Part shown: positions 18,449 to 27,051 of the stretch, piece by piece
Layout of the letters: each line of letters begins with the position of its first letter
Position numbering within the stretch: position 1 is the first letter of the stretch
Source of the DNA: Burkholderiales bacterium
GTDB lineage: Bacteria; Pseudomonadota; Gammaproteobacteria; Burkholderiales; Nitrosomonadaceae
DNA length: 64,000 nt
Assembly: GCA_024235795.1 (NCBI GenBank)
Contig: JACKLR010000001.1
Coordinates: forward strand, 558,001 to 622,000
Reading direction: 5' to 3'
Made by a program: the position numbers and the translations under genes
Notes under the pieces: generated by a model
Told to the model about the DNA's origin: nothing
The model's input: the letters and a program-made list of their open reading frames with translations, nothing else
Database searches by the model: none

Positions 18449-18859
18449 TTATCTATCTTCGCCTTCGGGCGCTGCTTTCATGGTTTCATCAGTTGTATCT
18501 TCCGGCTGCGAAATTTCCGATTCCATTGGTTGAAGCGAAAACAACTGTTCATCTACAGTTCGTATCAACCGATCATCTTTATTAAAAAAAATTGTCAGCC
18601 TTTTTTGTTCAACCAGATCGCCTTTCATCCGCTGGATATAGACATAATCCCAGCGATTATCACGAAACACATCTACGATAAGTGGCGAACCCAACACGAA
18701 CCGAACTTGGGATTTGGTCATATCCGGTTTCAATTTGTCGAGCATTTCATCGGTAACAACATTGCCCTGTTGTACATCAATTTTGTACAGAACATGTGGA
18801 ACCAGAAAACACCCCGTCAAATTTAAAAAAACCAGCATCATGATTATTTTTACAATCAT
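18449..18859 (-). CDS. bamE: Outer-membrane assembly lipoprotein BamE (SmpA)
   Basis: Lipoprotein subunit of the BAM complex that inserts beta-barrel proteins. From the ATG at 18859 it is 136 aa with a signal peptide and lipobox LTGC (Cys17); the open frame continues upstream to 18919 but the extra residues are not signal-like. The SmpA/OmlA domain includes DMTKSQVRFVLGSPL and the WDYVY segment. A 20-residue acidic tail extends the C-terminus. It is divergent from fur, the classic bamE-fur arrangement. Confidence 0.94.
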   Translation of the reverse strand: MIVKIIMMLVFLNLTGCFLVPHVLYKIDVQQGNVVTDEMLDKLKPDMTKSQVRFVLGSPLIVDVFRDNRWDYVYIQRMKGDLVEQKRLTIFFNKDDRLIRTVDEQLFSLQPMESEISQPEDTTDETMKAAPEGEDR

Positions 18860-18956
18860 TTTGTTGATAAGTATTGAAATGTTATGTTTGTATAGTAGAC
18901 TCAGCATGATTGAACACAATATGATACAGTAAATAATTTACTTGACAGAAATTACC

Positions 18957-19397
18957 ATGAGCAATTCTGGAGACCTCAAGAGCATTGATCTCAAAACGAT
19001 CGGCTTAAAAACCACACTGCCAAGACTCAAGATATTGAATCTGTTTGAAAATAGTTCTGTACGTCATTTATCGGCTGAAGATGTATACAAAGAATTGATC
19101 AACGAGAATGAAGATATCGGCCTGGCCACGGTTTATCGGGTTTTAACACAGTTTGAGCAAGCTGGGTTACTCGAACGTCATCATTTTGAAAGCGGCAAAG
19201 CGGTATTCGAGCTCAAAAGCGATGGACACCATGACCACTTGGTTTGCCTGCAATGTGGCCGTGTGGAAGAATTTTACGATGCTGAAATCGAAAAACGCCA
19301 GCTAGCCATTGCCAAAGCACGCGGATTTAAATTGCAGGAACACTCACTGTCGTTGTATGCTGATTGTATGCGCGATGAATGTCCGCACCGTAAATAA
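18957..19397 (+). CDS. fur: Ferric uptake regulator
   Basis: Iron-responsive repressor, 146 aa from the ATG at 18957 (the frame runs to a TTG at 18942). The winged-helix DNA-binding domain has LATVYRVLTQFEQAGLL; the metal sites are HHDHLVCLQCGRVEEF and the C-terminal CMRDEC. The N-terminus is somewhat longer than usual, with a run of SIDLKTIGLKTT. It shares a 97-bp intergenic region with the divergent bamE. The two TonB receptors in this window could be targets but I found no convincing Fur box. Confidence 0.96.
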   Translation: MSNSGDLKSIDLKTIGLKTTLPRLKILNLFENSSVRHLSAEDVYKELINENEDIGLATVYRVLTQFEQAGLLERHHFESGKAVFELKSDGHHDHLVCLQCGRVEEFYDAEIEKRQLAIAKARGFKLQEHSLSLYADCMRDECPHRK

Positions 19398-19434
19398 ACA
19401 GGTTTTATCCGTTCAATTCATAGAACATAGAATA

Positions 19435-20670
19435 ATGACCATGCTGCGCCTGACCATAACAAAGCACACTGAATTTAAAATTTATACACAAATCGTTTTT
19501 TTGTTCAGCACACTGTTTTTTTGTTCAGCACTCGCTGCAAATCAGCAATTTAGCCAGTGTGTCACGGAATTGAAATCTCAGGCGCGTCAGCAGGGCATAT
19601 CCAGCAATACGGTTAACACAATTCTGGATAATGTCAAATATCTTGCACGTGTTATTGAACTGGATCGCCGTCAGCCCGAGTTTACTCAAACTTTCGTCGG
19701 TTATTTCAATGCGCGCATTACTGATGAAAGAATACGCAATGGACAAAGGCTGCTGGCGGAGCATCATAAGTTACTGGGCAAAATCGAACAAGAAACAGGA
19801 ATCCCTGCCAAATACCTGGTTTCGTTCTGGGGTCTGGAAACCAATTACGGCGGATACTTTGGAAACTGGTCTGTACCGGACTCGTTGGCAACACTGGCCT
19901 GTGATCCGCGCCGCAGCGCATTTTTTACACAGGAATTATTCAACGCACTGCGTATTATCGATGCAGGCGACATCACGCCTGAACGTATGGTCGGTTCATG
20001 GGCAGGCGCAATGGGGCATATGCAGTTCATGCCGTCCACCTTTTTAAATTACGCCAAAGACGCTGATGGCGATGGACGCCGTGACCTATGGGGCAGTCTT
20101 GAAGATGCGATGGCGTCGGCCGCCAATTTCTTGCGCAAAATGGGCTGGAATCCTGATCTCGAATGGGGACAAGAAGTCAAACTGCCGTCAGATTTCGATT
20201 ATTCATTGGCCGGCAGTAATCACCAACGAACATTGAGTGACTGGGCGGCACTCGGCGTAACTCCCGTATCGGGCCCCGATTTATTGCCAACCGGTCAAAA
20301 AGCCGCTTTATTGGTACCGGCAGGTCATCGAGGCCCAGCTTTCCTCGTTACCCATAATTTCCATGTCATCATGCGCTGGAATCGTTCGGAATATTACGCG
20401 CTGTCTGTCGGCCATCTGGCTGATCGCATTAAAGGCAAGCCAGCTTTGTTTCAACAACCGCCAGCCGAAGCTAATAAAATCACGCGCGAACAAGTGCGTC
20501 AATTACAAAGGGATCTGCATGCACTGGGTATTGATGCAGGCGGCGTTGATGGTGTAATGGGCCCGCAAACACGAAAAGCCATCAGCCTTTTTCAGCAAAA
20601 AACTCAACGCATAGCCGATGGTCACCTGGACAGCACGTTACTGGAAGCCGTTCGCACAGCTGCCCGATAA
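19435..20670 (+). CDS. Lytic murein transglycosylase, MltB family
   Basis: Cleaves peptidoglycan glycan strands to 1,6-anhydro products. From the ATG at 19435 it is 411 aa, with a signal peptide ending SALAA and no clear lipobox. The catalytic Glu is Glu135 in SFWGLETNYGGYFG; GSWAGAMGHMQFMPSTFL and the calcium-like DADGDGRRDLWG loop are family motifs. A C-terminal peptidoglycan-binding domain (LQRDLHALGIDAGG, GPQTRKAISLFQ) is present, as in the MltB-like secreted branch. The frame extends upstream to 19309 but would overlap fur. Confidence 0.93.
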   Translation: MTMLRLTITKHTEFKIYTQIVFLFSTLFFCSALAANQQFSQCVTELKSQARQQGISSNTVNTILDNVKYLARVIELDRRQPEFTQTFVGYFNARITDERIRNGQRLLAEHHKLLGKIEQETGIPAKYLVSFWGLETNYGGYFGNWSVPDSLATLACDPRRSAFFTQELFNALRIIDAGDITPERMVGSWAGAMGHMQFMPSTFLNYAKDADGDGRRDLWGSLEDAMASAANFLRKMGWNPDLEWGQEVKLPSDFDYSLAGSNHQRTLSDWAALGVTPVSGPDLLPTGQKAALLVPAGHRGPAFLVTHNFHVIMRWNRSEYYALSVGHLADRIKGKPALFQQPPAEANKITREQVRQLQRDLHALGIDAGGVDGVMGPQTRKAISLFQQKTQRIADGHLDSTLLEAVRTAAR

Positions 20671-20788
20671 ACAATTCGACTTCTTGACTTCATGTTAATT
20701 CGATTTCTACGGTTTATTATGCAGTCTGAGCACGCTACAAATTCTCCATAACAATGGCTACCCAGCAACCAGGCGTCTGATAAATAAA

Positions 20789-20822
20789 AAGGCTGCCGTT
20801 AAGCTTTCTTAACAACAGCCTT
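20789..20822. terminator. Bidirectional terminator-like hairpin
   Basis: An imperfect inverted repeat (AAGGCTG..GTTAAG paired with CTTAAC..CAGCCTT, two mismatches, 4-base loop) lies between the convergent transglycosylase and the secreted-protein gene. A-rich DNA precedes it and T-rich DNA follows, so it could terminate transcription from both sides. Confidence 0.75.
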
Positions 20823-20851
20823 AGTTACTTTCCCCTAGCGTACAAAGACCG

Positions 20852-21742
20852 TTAATTGGCGACTTTAACAAAATTCCCGTTTTGCTTAATCCAGACTTCT
20901 CCGGTAAATGCGTCGGTAATCGTTGCCGCATCCGTGGCAAAGCAATCAGGTACTATTTGACTTGAATAGGTTCCGGCTGAAGTGTAAGTGATAGGCGGTG
21001 TTACCTGGATACCATCAATCGGGAAACTGTTTAACAGTCCAGAAATTTCCTCTGTAACATCGAAACACAAATCAGAGTTAACGATCAGATTGGCTGTGTC
21101 AGCTGCGGCATTAACTGTACAGTGCTTGACGCTCGCAGTTGCATCAACGATAGCCTGAAATGTATTGGGTAATCCGGGGGTAGTAATTGTTATGCCATTT
21201 AAACTCGACGCAGTAACCGTGTTGCTGCTAAGTACAGAAATACCGCTTGCAGTTGTTTGCTGTGGTGCCACACAAAGATTGCTGTTGGTCGGATCGGTAA
21301 CATTTGGTGCGGGTACGCACTGACCATTTGTTGTGACCGTAACCACGTTGCCACTCTGACTATAAGAGATGCCATCGGGCACATTTACTGTATTACAGGC
21401 ACTGATGCCGCCGTCGCCACCGGAGCTTTGTACCAGGCCGACAAGGTTCGGAAGCGTTTCGATAAGTGTGGGCGTGTTACCCCAAGGCCCACCCAGTACA
21501 TAAAAGTTATTGTTATTGGTGTTTACTCCGGCATAAATGCCGGTATCGGGATAAAACCTAAACAACCAGGGATTGATGCTTTGCGTGGCTTGATGACCCG
21601 GAAACAATCCCGGGTAGTTATTCTCAGCCCAGTTGAGCACCATATCGGTATCACTCGCGGTATCTGCAAAAGCAAAGTGTATTTGAGCCAATAATGTAAG
21701 TGCAATAGCTGATTGTATTAGTTTCATGAAACGATTTTTCAT
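20852..21742 (-). CDS. Secreted protein of unknown function with WAExxYPxLFP motif
   Basis: 296 aa with a clear signal peptide ending HFAFA. Just after it comes VLNWAENNYPGLFPGHQ followed by a tyrosine- and glycine-rich segment (FRFYPDTGIYAGVNTNNN). I recognise this as a short module recurring in secreted betaproteobacterial proteins, without a known function. The remainder is rich in T, N, V and S with six or more cysteines, suggesting disulfides in an extracytoplasmic beta-rich domain. The ATG is at 21742. It is convergent with the transglycosylase; no operon partner. Confidence 0.7.
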   Translation of the reverse strand: MKNRFMKLIQSAIALTLLAQIHFAFADTASDTDMVLNWAENNYPGLFPGHQATQSINPWLFRFYPDTGIYAGVNTNNNNFYVLGGPWGNTPTLIETLPNLVGLVQSSGGDGGISACNTVNVPDGISYSQSGNVVTVTTNGQCVPAPNVTDPTNSNLCVAPQQTTASGISVLSSNTVTASSLNGITITTPGLPNTFQAIVDATASVKHCTVNAAADTANLIVNSDLCFDVTEEISGLLNSFPIDGIQVTPPITYTSAGTYSSQIVPDCFATDAATITDAFTGEVWIKQNGNFVKVAN

Positions 21743-22031
21743 ACTATGAGACCTCCGGTAACATGATAATGTTCTGTTCAGTTTTATTGTGCAATATGGA
21801 GCACACTTGCATATAAAGCTTACTTGCTTTCGTGCTAAATCATAAGCGGGATTTAGCTGATTAAATATAAATATTTCAAAAAATTTATTTCAATTGCACC
21901 TATGCTATCGCTTGTTTTTCCAGTGATCATTTAATACTGTCTATTCTCATTACTTTGACTTGGTGATTATTTGTGGATCAGCAGTGCAACCTGACTGGAG
22001 ACGACTTGTATTCAATTTTGTTTTTTCACAA

Positions 22032-24104
22032 TTAGAAGTTCCATCGCGCGCCCACATAAATGCCTCTCGGAATTTTCCCTGGTAATGTTGGAATAGTGTC
22101 GGATACAAATTCTCTGTGATTTTCGCTGAATAAATTCTGACCGACGAGAAATAGTTCAACATTTTTGACTGGCTTGAATGTCAGGTTTGCATCCATCGTG
22201 ACATAGCTAGGAATATCATAGAATGAAATTTTGTTGACATAACGCAACCAGAGATTAAGTTGTAGTTTTTCCGAGAAATCGTAATTCGAGCGGAAAGACA
22301 AACGGTGCGTCGGCGCAACCTTATCGGCCCCGCCTGTTGTCGGGTCGAGTTGATTGACCAATTCACTTGAATCAATATCCATATTCAGATAGCTGTAACT
22401 GGCTTGCAAACGCCATTGATTTAATGGCTTCCAGTCAGCGGACACTTCAAAACCATAGGTCAATGCTGCTGCCTTGTTATTCAATACTATTGGAACGAGC
22501 AATTGTCCCGGGAAGCCGGAATCAGTCGATATCGTTCCCAAGCCGGCGCTGCGCAACTGGCTGTAGTCGTTGACAAACCCGGCAAGATCGACAGACGCCT
22601 GTTGGGTAATCTGATGACGGTAACCCAGCTCGTAGGCAATCAGCTTTTCCGAACCAAAACTGCTGGAACCCTTTACAGTAGCCAAAAGCGGTATCGGTAA
22701 AACAGAAAATCCGGGCAGTCCCTGAATCTGTCTTACGACAGTCGTAACATCCTGTTCGAAGCGTGACGGTATGCGTACCGCACGGGAAATAGACATCCAT
22801 ACGGAATTTGAAGAATTGGGCGTCCACATCAAGCGTGCATTGGGCTGCACTTCCAAGCCTGTAAAGTCATTATGATCCAGCCGCGTGCCTACTGTGAGCG
22901 ACAAGCGCTCTGGCAACAACGAAATTTCGTCACGGATAAAAACACCAAACTGGTGATTGGTCTGTTCGCGAGGAGAGAATTGCGTTAAAACGGAATCAAA
23001 AACCGTATTGTGGTAAAGCCGGTAATTGAGCCCCCAGGTTATATTGTGTTTTTCCATTAAACTCAAACGATGCTGAAAATCAACATCAAAGCTTTCTGCA
23101 TCGGAGTCTCCTATGGGTAAAAACTGATTACGCACGCGGTCGTAATAGATCTGCAGCATGACTGCGGATTGCTCGGAATACACCCGGTCCCAACGTACAC
23201 GTATGTTTCCACCTTCCTGATGACCGCGTGAACTGCCCAATGGTATATTGGACAGGTTGAATTGGCTTTGATCCACCGTGTCGCCGTTGGCGTTATAGAA
23301 AAGATCGCCTTGTAGGGTAAATTGATCAATGCCGCGCATATGATCAAGGCGGAAACCGCCCCGCGACGAATGCCATTGATTATGAATATTATCGCCCGTG
23401 GTTGATGTCAAATGATCGCGTGTAAACCCTTTGGCATAAAAGCGGAAAGGTGTCGCCTCATTGATTTTTCCACCATAGCGCGCACCAAAGAAACCGTGCT
23501 CAAAACTGCCGCCGCCAGCAGTGAGCAGTGCACCTTGGGTATCAGCCGCTTTTTTGGTAATAATATTGATGACGCCATTGACCGCGTTTGCGCCCCAAAC
23601 CGCGGCAGCCGGACCGCGAATAACTTCGATGCGCTCGATATCCTCTAGCAGCGTATCCTGCTGTTCCCACAGTACGCCAGCAAAAATAGGATTATAAACG
23701 CTACGACCGTCCATGAGTACCTGAAGCTTATTCGCATAAACGCCATTAAACCCGCGAATACTCACCGCCCACTTGTCGGTTGAAACGCGTTCGACCTGCA
23801 CGCCCGGCGCCATCCGTAGCGCATCGGGAATGCTGGTTGCGCCTGAACGACGGATATCCTCATTAGTAATTACATACGCTGCAGCAGCAACCTCGGTTAG
23901 TTTCTGCGAACGCCTGGAAACTGTGGTTACCTCAATCTGCATCAAATCCTCGATACTGAGATCGAAAAGCTGGTCGCTAACCGTTTTTCCAGCTGCGATT
24001 GTCATGCCTGCAAAACAGTTGATAGCGATGAAGAAGATAAAACTCTTCAGACCTAATCGCATTATCTGGCTGTTATTTGAAACCATAGGTTCATTTTTAT
24101 TCAT
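22032..24104 (-). CDS. TonB-dependent outer-membrane receptor, copy 1
   Basis: 690 aa outer-membrane gated channel. After the signal peptide comes a short IEDLMQIEVTTVSRR segment, then the plug domain (residues about 70-180: SIPDALRMAPGVQVERV, SIRGFNG, MDGRSVYNP, IERIEVIRGPAAAVWGANAVNG) and a 22-strand beta barrel ending in the aromatic residue Phe (GARWNF). Substrate is unknown; this subtype is often annotated as vitamin B12- or iron-type receptor but nothing here fixes it. About 60% similar to the next gene by eye, so a tandem duplicate. A 158-bp gap separates them. Confidence 0.92.
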   Translation of the reverse strand: MNKNEPMVSNNSQIMRLGLKSFIFFIAINCFAGMTIAAGKTVSDQLFDLSIEDLMQIEVTTVSRRSQKLTEVAAAAYVITNEDIRRSGATSIPDALRMAPGVQVERVSTDKWAVSIRGFNGVYANKLQVLMDGRSVYNPIFAGVLWEQQDTLLEDIERIEVIRGPAAAVWGANAVNGVINIITKKAADTQGALLTAGGGSFEHGFFGARYGGKINEATPFRFYAKGFTRDHLTSTTGDNIHNQWHSSRGGFRLDHMRGIDQFTLQGDLFYNANGDTVDQSQFNLSNIPLGSSRGHQEGGNIRVRWDRVYSEQSAVMLQIYYDRVRNQFLPIGDSDAESFDVDFQHRLSLMEKHNITWGLNYRLYHNTVFDSVLTQFSPREQTNHQFGVFIRDEISLLPERLSLTVGTRLDHNDFTGLEVQPNARLMWTPNSSNSVWMSISRAVRIPSRFEQDVTTVVRQIQGLPGFSVLPIPLLATVKGSSSFGSEKLIAYELGYRHQITQQASVDLAGFVNDYSQLRSAGLGTISTDSGFPGQLLVPIVLNNKAAALTYGFEVSADWKPLNQWRLQASYSYLNMDIDSSELVNQLDPTTGGADKVAPTHRLSFRSNYDFSEKLQLNLWLRYVNKISFYDIPSYVTMDANLTFKPVKNVELFLVGQNLFSENHREFVSDTIPTLPGKIPRGIYVGARWNF

Positions 24105-24262
24105 GCAGAGCTGTTTGCAGTCACACTGAATTTTTTAGGGCTAAGTGATATATGTGCCATACGCTTTATAAAATTCTGAATAACCAGAGTTTCGGAATTT
24201 TTTTTGATCAATGATGAGACATTCATTGCCCTAATCATTTATTTATTTAAATAAATGGAAAA

Positions 24263-26344
24263 TCAAAATCGCCATTGCGCGCCCGCATAAATGCCACGAG
24301 GAATATATGCTGCCAGTGTAGGAATAAAATCAGACACTGATTCCCTGTGATTTTGTTTTAATAAATTTTGCCCGACTAAGAATAATTCGACACTCTTGAC
24401 AGGTTTAAACGTAAGCTTGGTGTCCATGGTAATATAACGAGGAATACTGTAGAAATCGACACTGCTTACGTAACGCAACCATAAGTTGAACTGAACTCTG
24501 TCTGACAAATCATAGTTTGATCGTAAGGATACCTGGTGTTGCGGACTTGCTTTAGCGGCACTGCCCGTAGTCGGATCAAGTCCCTTCAGCGATGAGTCTG
24601 ATTGAATATGCATGTTCAAGTAGCTGTAACTGAGCTGAAGTCGCCAGTTTTCAAGCGGGCGCGAGTCAGCTGAAACCTCAACGCCATAGGTATGCCCGGA
24701 AGCCTGATTGGTTAAATTGACTGGCAGTACCAGATGCGGCGCGGTACTGGCAACAAAAGCAGGCAGACCAGCCGAAAGATCACGCAACCGACTGTAGTCA
24801 TTAAAGAATGCGGCGATATCCACTGAAGCCTGAGGCGTGAACTGACGCCGGTATCCCAGTTCATAAGCCAATAATTTTTCAGAATTTAAACTCGGCGTCC
24901 CCAATATCTGAGCAAGCACGGGAAATGGAATTAGTCCGGACGCCCCGGGAATTTCATTGAGGGTCTGAGCATTTAACCGGACATCATTCTCAGACCGGGA
25001 TGGCGTTCGAACAGCACGGGAAAAAGATATCCAGGCTGAATTGTATATATTTGGCATCCACATCAAACGGGCATTGGGCTGAATTTCAAGTCCAGTAAAG
25101 TCATTGTGGTCAAACCGCGAGCCTAACGTTAATTGCAGCTTTTCCGGTATTAGCGTAATTTCATCACGAAGATATGCGCTTGCCAGGTGATTGGTTTGTT
25201 CACGCGGTCTGAGTGTAATTAGCTCGGTATCGAATACCTTATTGTGATACAGGCGGTAGTTAGCGCCCCAGGTGATATCATGACGATCAAACAAGGGAAA
25301 GCGGTGCTGAAAGTCAATATCAAAACTTTCCGTATACACATCCGCCCAGGTCAACATCCGATAATCGACAACGTCATAATAGGTTTGCAGCATGATCGAC
25401 GATTTCTCAGAAATGGTGCGATCCCAGCGCAGGCGTAAATTTCCGCCTTTGCTTTTACCTCTCGCCGCCTCAGCCTGGATAATTGGCGCACTGAGGAGTA
25501 ACTTATCCAATCTGTCACCCTGGGCATTGTAAAAAATATCACCTTGCAGGGTAAATTGATCTATTCCACGGGTATGATCCAACCTGAAACCGCCTCTGGC
25601 GCTATGCCAGGCGTCATTAACATTGCCGTCAGCAACCCCAGCAACTGCGTTCATACGATCGCGTGTAAATCCTTTTGCATAGAAACGGAAGGGCGAATTG
25701 TTATTAATTTTTCCACCGTACCGGGCGTTTACAAAGCCCTGTTCGAAGCTGCCGCCACCCGCTGAAAGCAACATGCCTTGTGTGTCTATAGCCTTTTTGG
25801 TAATAATATTGACAACACCGTTAACCGCGTTGGCACCCCACATGGCTGCACCGGGTCCACGGATGACCTCGATACGTTCGATATCTTCCATGAGCGTGTC
25901 TTGTTGGTCCCATAAGATGCCTGCAAATAACGGGTTGTAGACACTACGCCCATCCATAAGCACTTGAAGTTTGTTAGCAAAACGACCATTAAAACCGCGA
26001 ATGCTGATCGACCATTTATCAGTGCCAATACGCGCGACTTCAACACCGGGCGCCATTCTCAGTGCCTCAGGTATGCTGGTGACTCCTGATCGCTTGATAT
26101 CATCCTGAGTAATGACAAAAACGGCTGAAGCAACTTCAGATAATTTTTGGGCACGACGTGTAACCGTTGTTACTTCAATATTCATTAGTTCTTCAATACT
26201 CATGTCCATGAGCGATTTGGTATTGTTTTGAGCAACACTGGTCGAGATTCCGGTTGCGTAAACAGCGCTTGTAGCACAACCCAACACAGTCAATACAATA
26301 ACAATACAGATGATTATTTTAATGTTCGCTGCAGACATAATCAT
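24263..26344 (-). CDS. TonB-dependent outer-membrane receptor, copy 2
   Basis: 693 aa paralogue of the adjacent receptor with the same plug motifs (SIPEALRMAPGVEVAR, RGFNGRFANKLQVLMDGRS, ERIEVIRGPGAAMWGANAVNG) and a barrel ending QWRF. Its start at 26344 overlaps the YfiR-like gene's stop by one base (TGATG), so these two are probably translationally coupled. An in-frame TTG at 26347 is less likely. Divergence from copy 1 is concentrated in barrel loops, which would fit different ligands. Confidence 0.92.
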   Translation of the reverse strand: MIMSAANIKIIICIVIVLTVLGCATSAVYATGISTSVAQNNTKSLMDMSIEELMNIEVTTVTRRAQKLSEVASAVFVITQDDIKRSGVTSIPEALRMAPGVEVARIGTDKWSISIRGFNGRFANKLQVLMDGRSVYNPLFAGILWDQQDTLMEDIERIEVIRGPGAAMWGANAVNGVVNIITKKAIDTQGMLLSAGGGSFEQGFVNARYGGKINNNSPFRFYAKGFTRDRMNAVAGVADGNVNDAWHSARGGFRLDHTRGIDQFTLQGDIFYNAQGDRLDKLLLSAPIIQAEAARGKSKGGNLRLRWDRTISEKSSIMLQTYYDVVDYRMLTWADVYTESFDIDFQHRFPLFDRHDITWGANYRLYHNKVFDTELITLRPREQTNHLASAYLRDEITLIPEKLQLTLGSRFDHNDFTGLEIQPNARLMWMPNIYNSAWISFSRAVRTPSRSENDVRLNAQTLNEIPGASGLIPFPVLAQILGTPSLNSEKLLAYELGYRRQFTPQASVDIAAFFNDYSRLRDLSAGLPAFVASTAPHLVLPVNLTNQASGHTYGVEVSADSRPLENWRLQLSYSYLNMHIQSDSSLKGLDPTTGSAAKASPQHQVSLRSNYDLSDRVQFNLWLRYVSSVDFYSIPRYITMDTKLTFKPVKSVELFLVGQNLLKQNHRESVSDFIPTLAAYIPRGIYAGAQWRF

Positions 26345-26922
26345 CAATAAATCTGTGTTGCAAGCTGCAATAATTTAGAACTGATATGAAGGCCGCCACT
26401 ACGCGCTGATTCCAGGTTAATCTCAAACTTGATCTTATTTTCAACCAAGTTCATATTTATGATGACGCCATGACGCGCCGCACCTTGGCTATCGGCAATT
26501 GTAAGCACTGGTTTTTTATCAGTTTTTGACAAAATAACTGATAAATTTCCAATTTCAGATTTCGAGACAAATAAAATCTGACATTCCTGGATAGTATCAA
26601 TATCGGTCAGACGCGTGACTTCAATGGCGTAATGATTAACAGTTCTTTCTTGTAACCGATCAATCTCCGCGCCGAAATAATCCTCACCGTAAATACAGAG
26701 ATTTAGAATTTGGTCATTACTGTCAGGCCATTGTGTAAATGCGATAAAATTAAAAATGAAAGCAGCTTTAATGCCATATTCGTCGATATGACGGCCAGCA
26801 TCGGGGGACGCCTGCAGTTGAAAGCTAAGTGGTATCCCCAGAAACAGGCCAATGAGCAACTTCCTCAGTCTTGCTCTAAGACTAACTGACATTTTCTGGA
26901 GAAATTGTTTAACGTAACACAT
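26344..26922 (-). CDS. YfiR family periplasmic protein
   Basis: 192 aa with an N-terminal signal segment (LLIGLFLGIPLSFQLQAS) and a YfiR/DUF4154 domain: YGIKAAFIFNFIAFTQWP, LCIYGEDYFGAEID and a C-terminal INLESARSGGLHISSKLL. In Pseudomonas, YfiR is a periplasmic inhibitor of the diguanylate cyclase YfiN. Here no YfiN-type gene is adjacent; instead it is coupled to two TonB receptors and follows a c-di-GMP enzyme gene by 129 bp. YfiR/TonB-receptor pairs recur in other genomes, so the role may be tied to the receptor. Confidence 0.85.
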   Translation of the reverse strand: MCYVKQFLQKMSVSLRARLRKLLIGLFLGIPLSFQLQASPDAGRHIDEYGIKAAFIFNFIAFTQWPDSNDQILNLCIYGEDYFGAEIDRLQERTVNHYAIEVTRLTDIDTIQECQILFVSKSEIGNLSVILSKTDKKPVLTIADSQGAARHGVIINMNLVENKIKFEINLESARSGGLHISSKLLQLATQIY

Positions 26923-27051
26923 TCTAGTTATTGAAATTCCACTTTACTCCCATTCAAATTCCCGGTCGTTCATCAGATGGGTCTGGAAGGTGTGTTTTTC
27001 ATTAAACATACCGTAATGTAATTTGGTTGAAAATACTTGTAGACTGTTAGC

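Noticed and set aside
24105..24262. Cobalamin riboswitch or Fur box before the TonB receptor genes
   Set aside because: No B12-box-like conserved sequence and no convincing 19-bp Fur-box symmetry.
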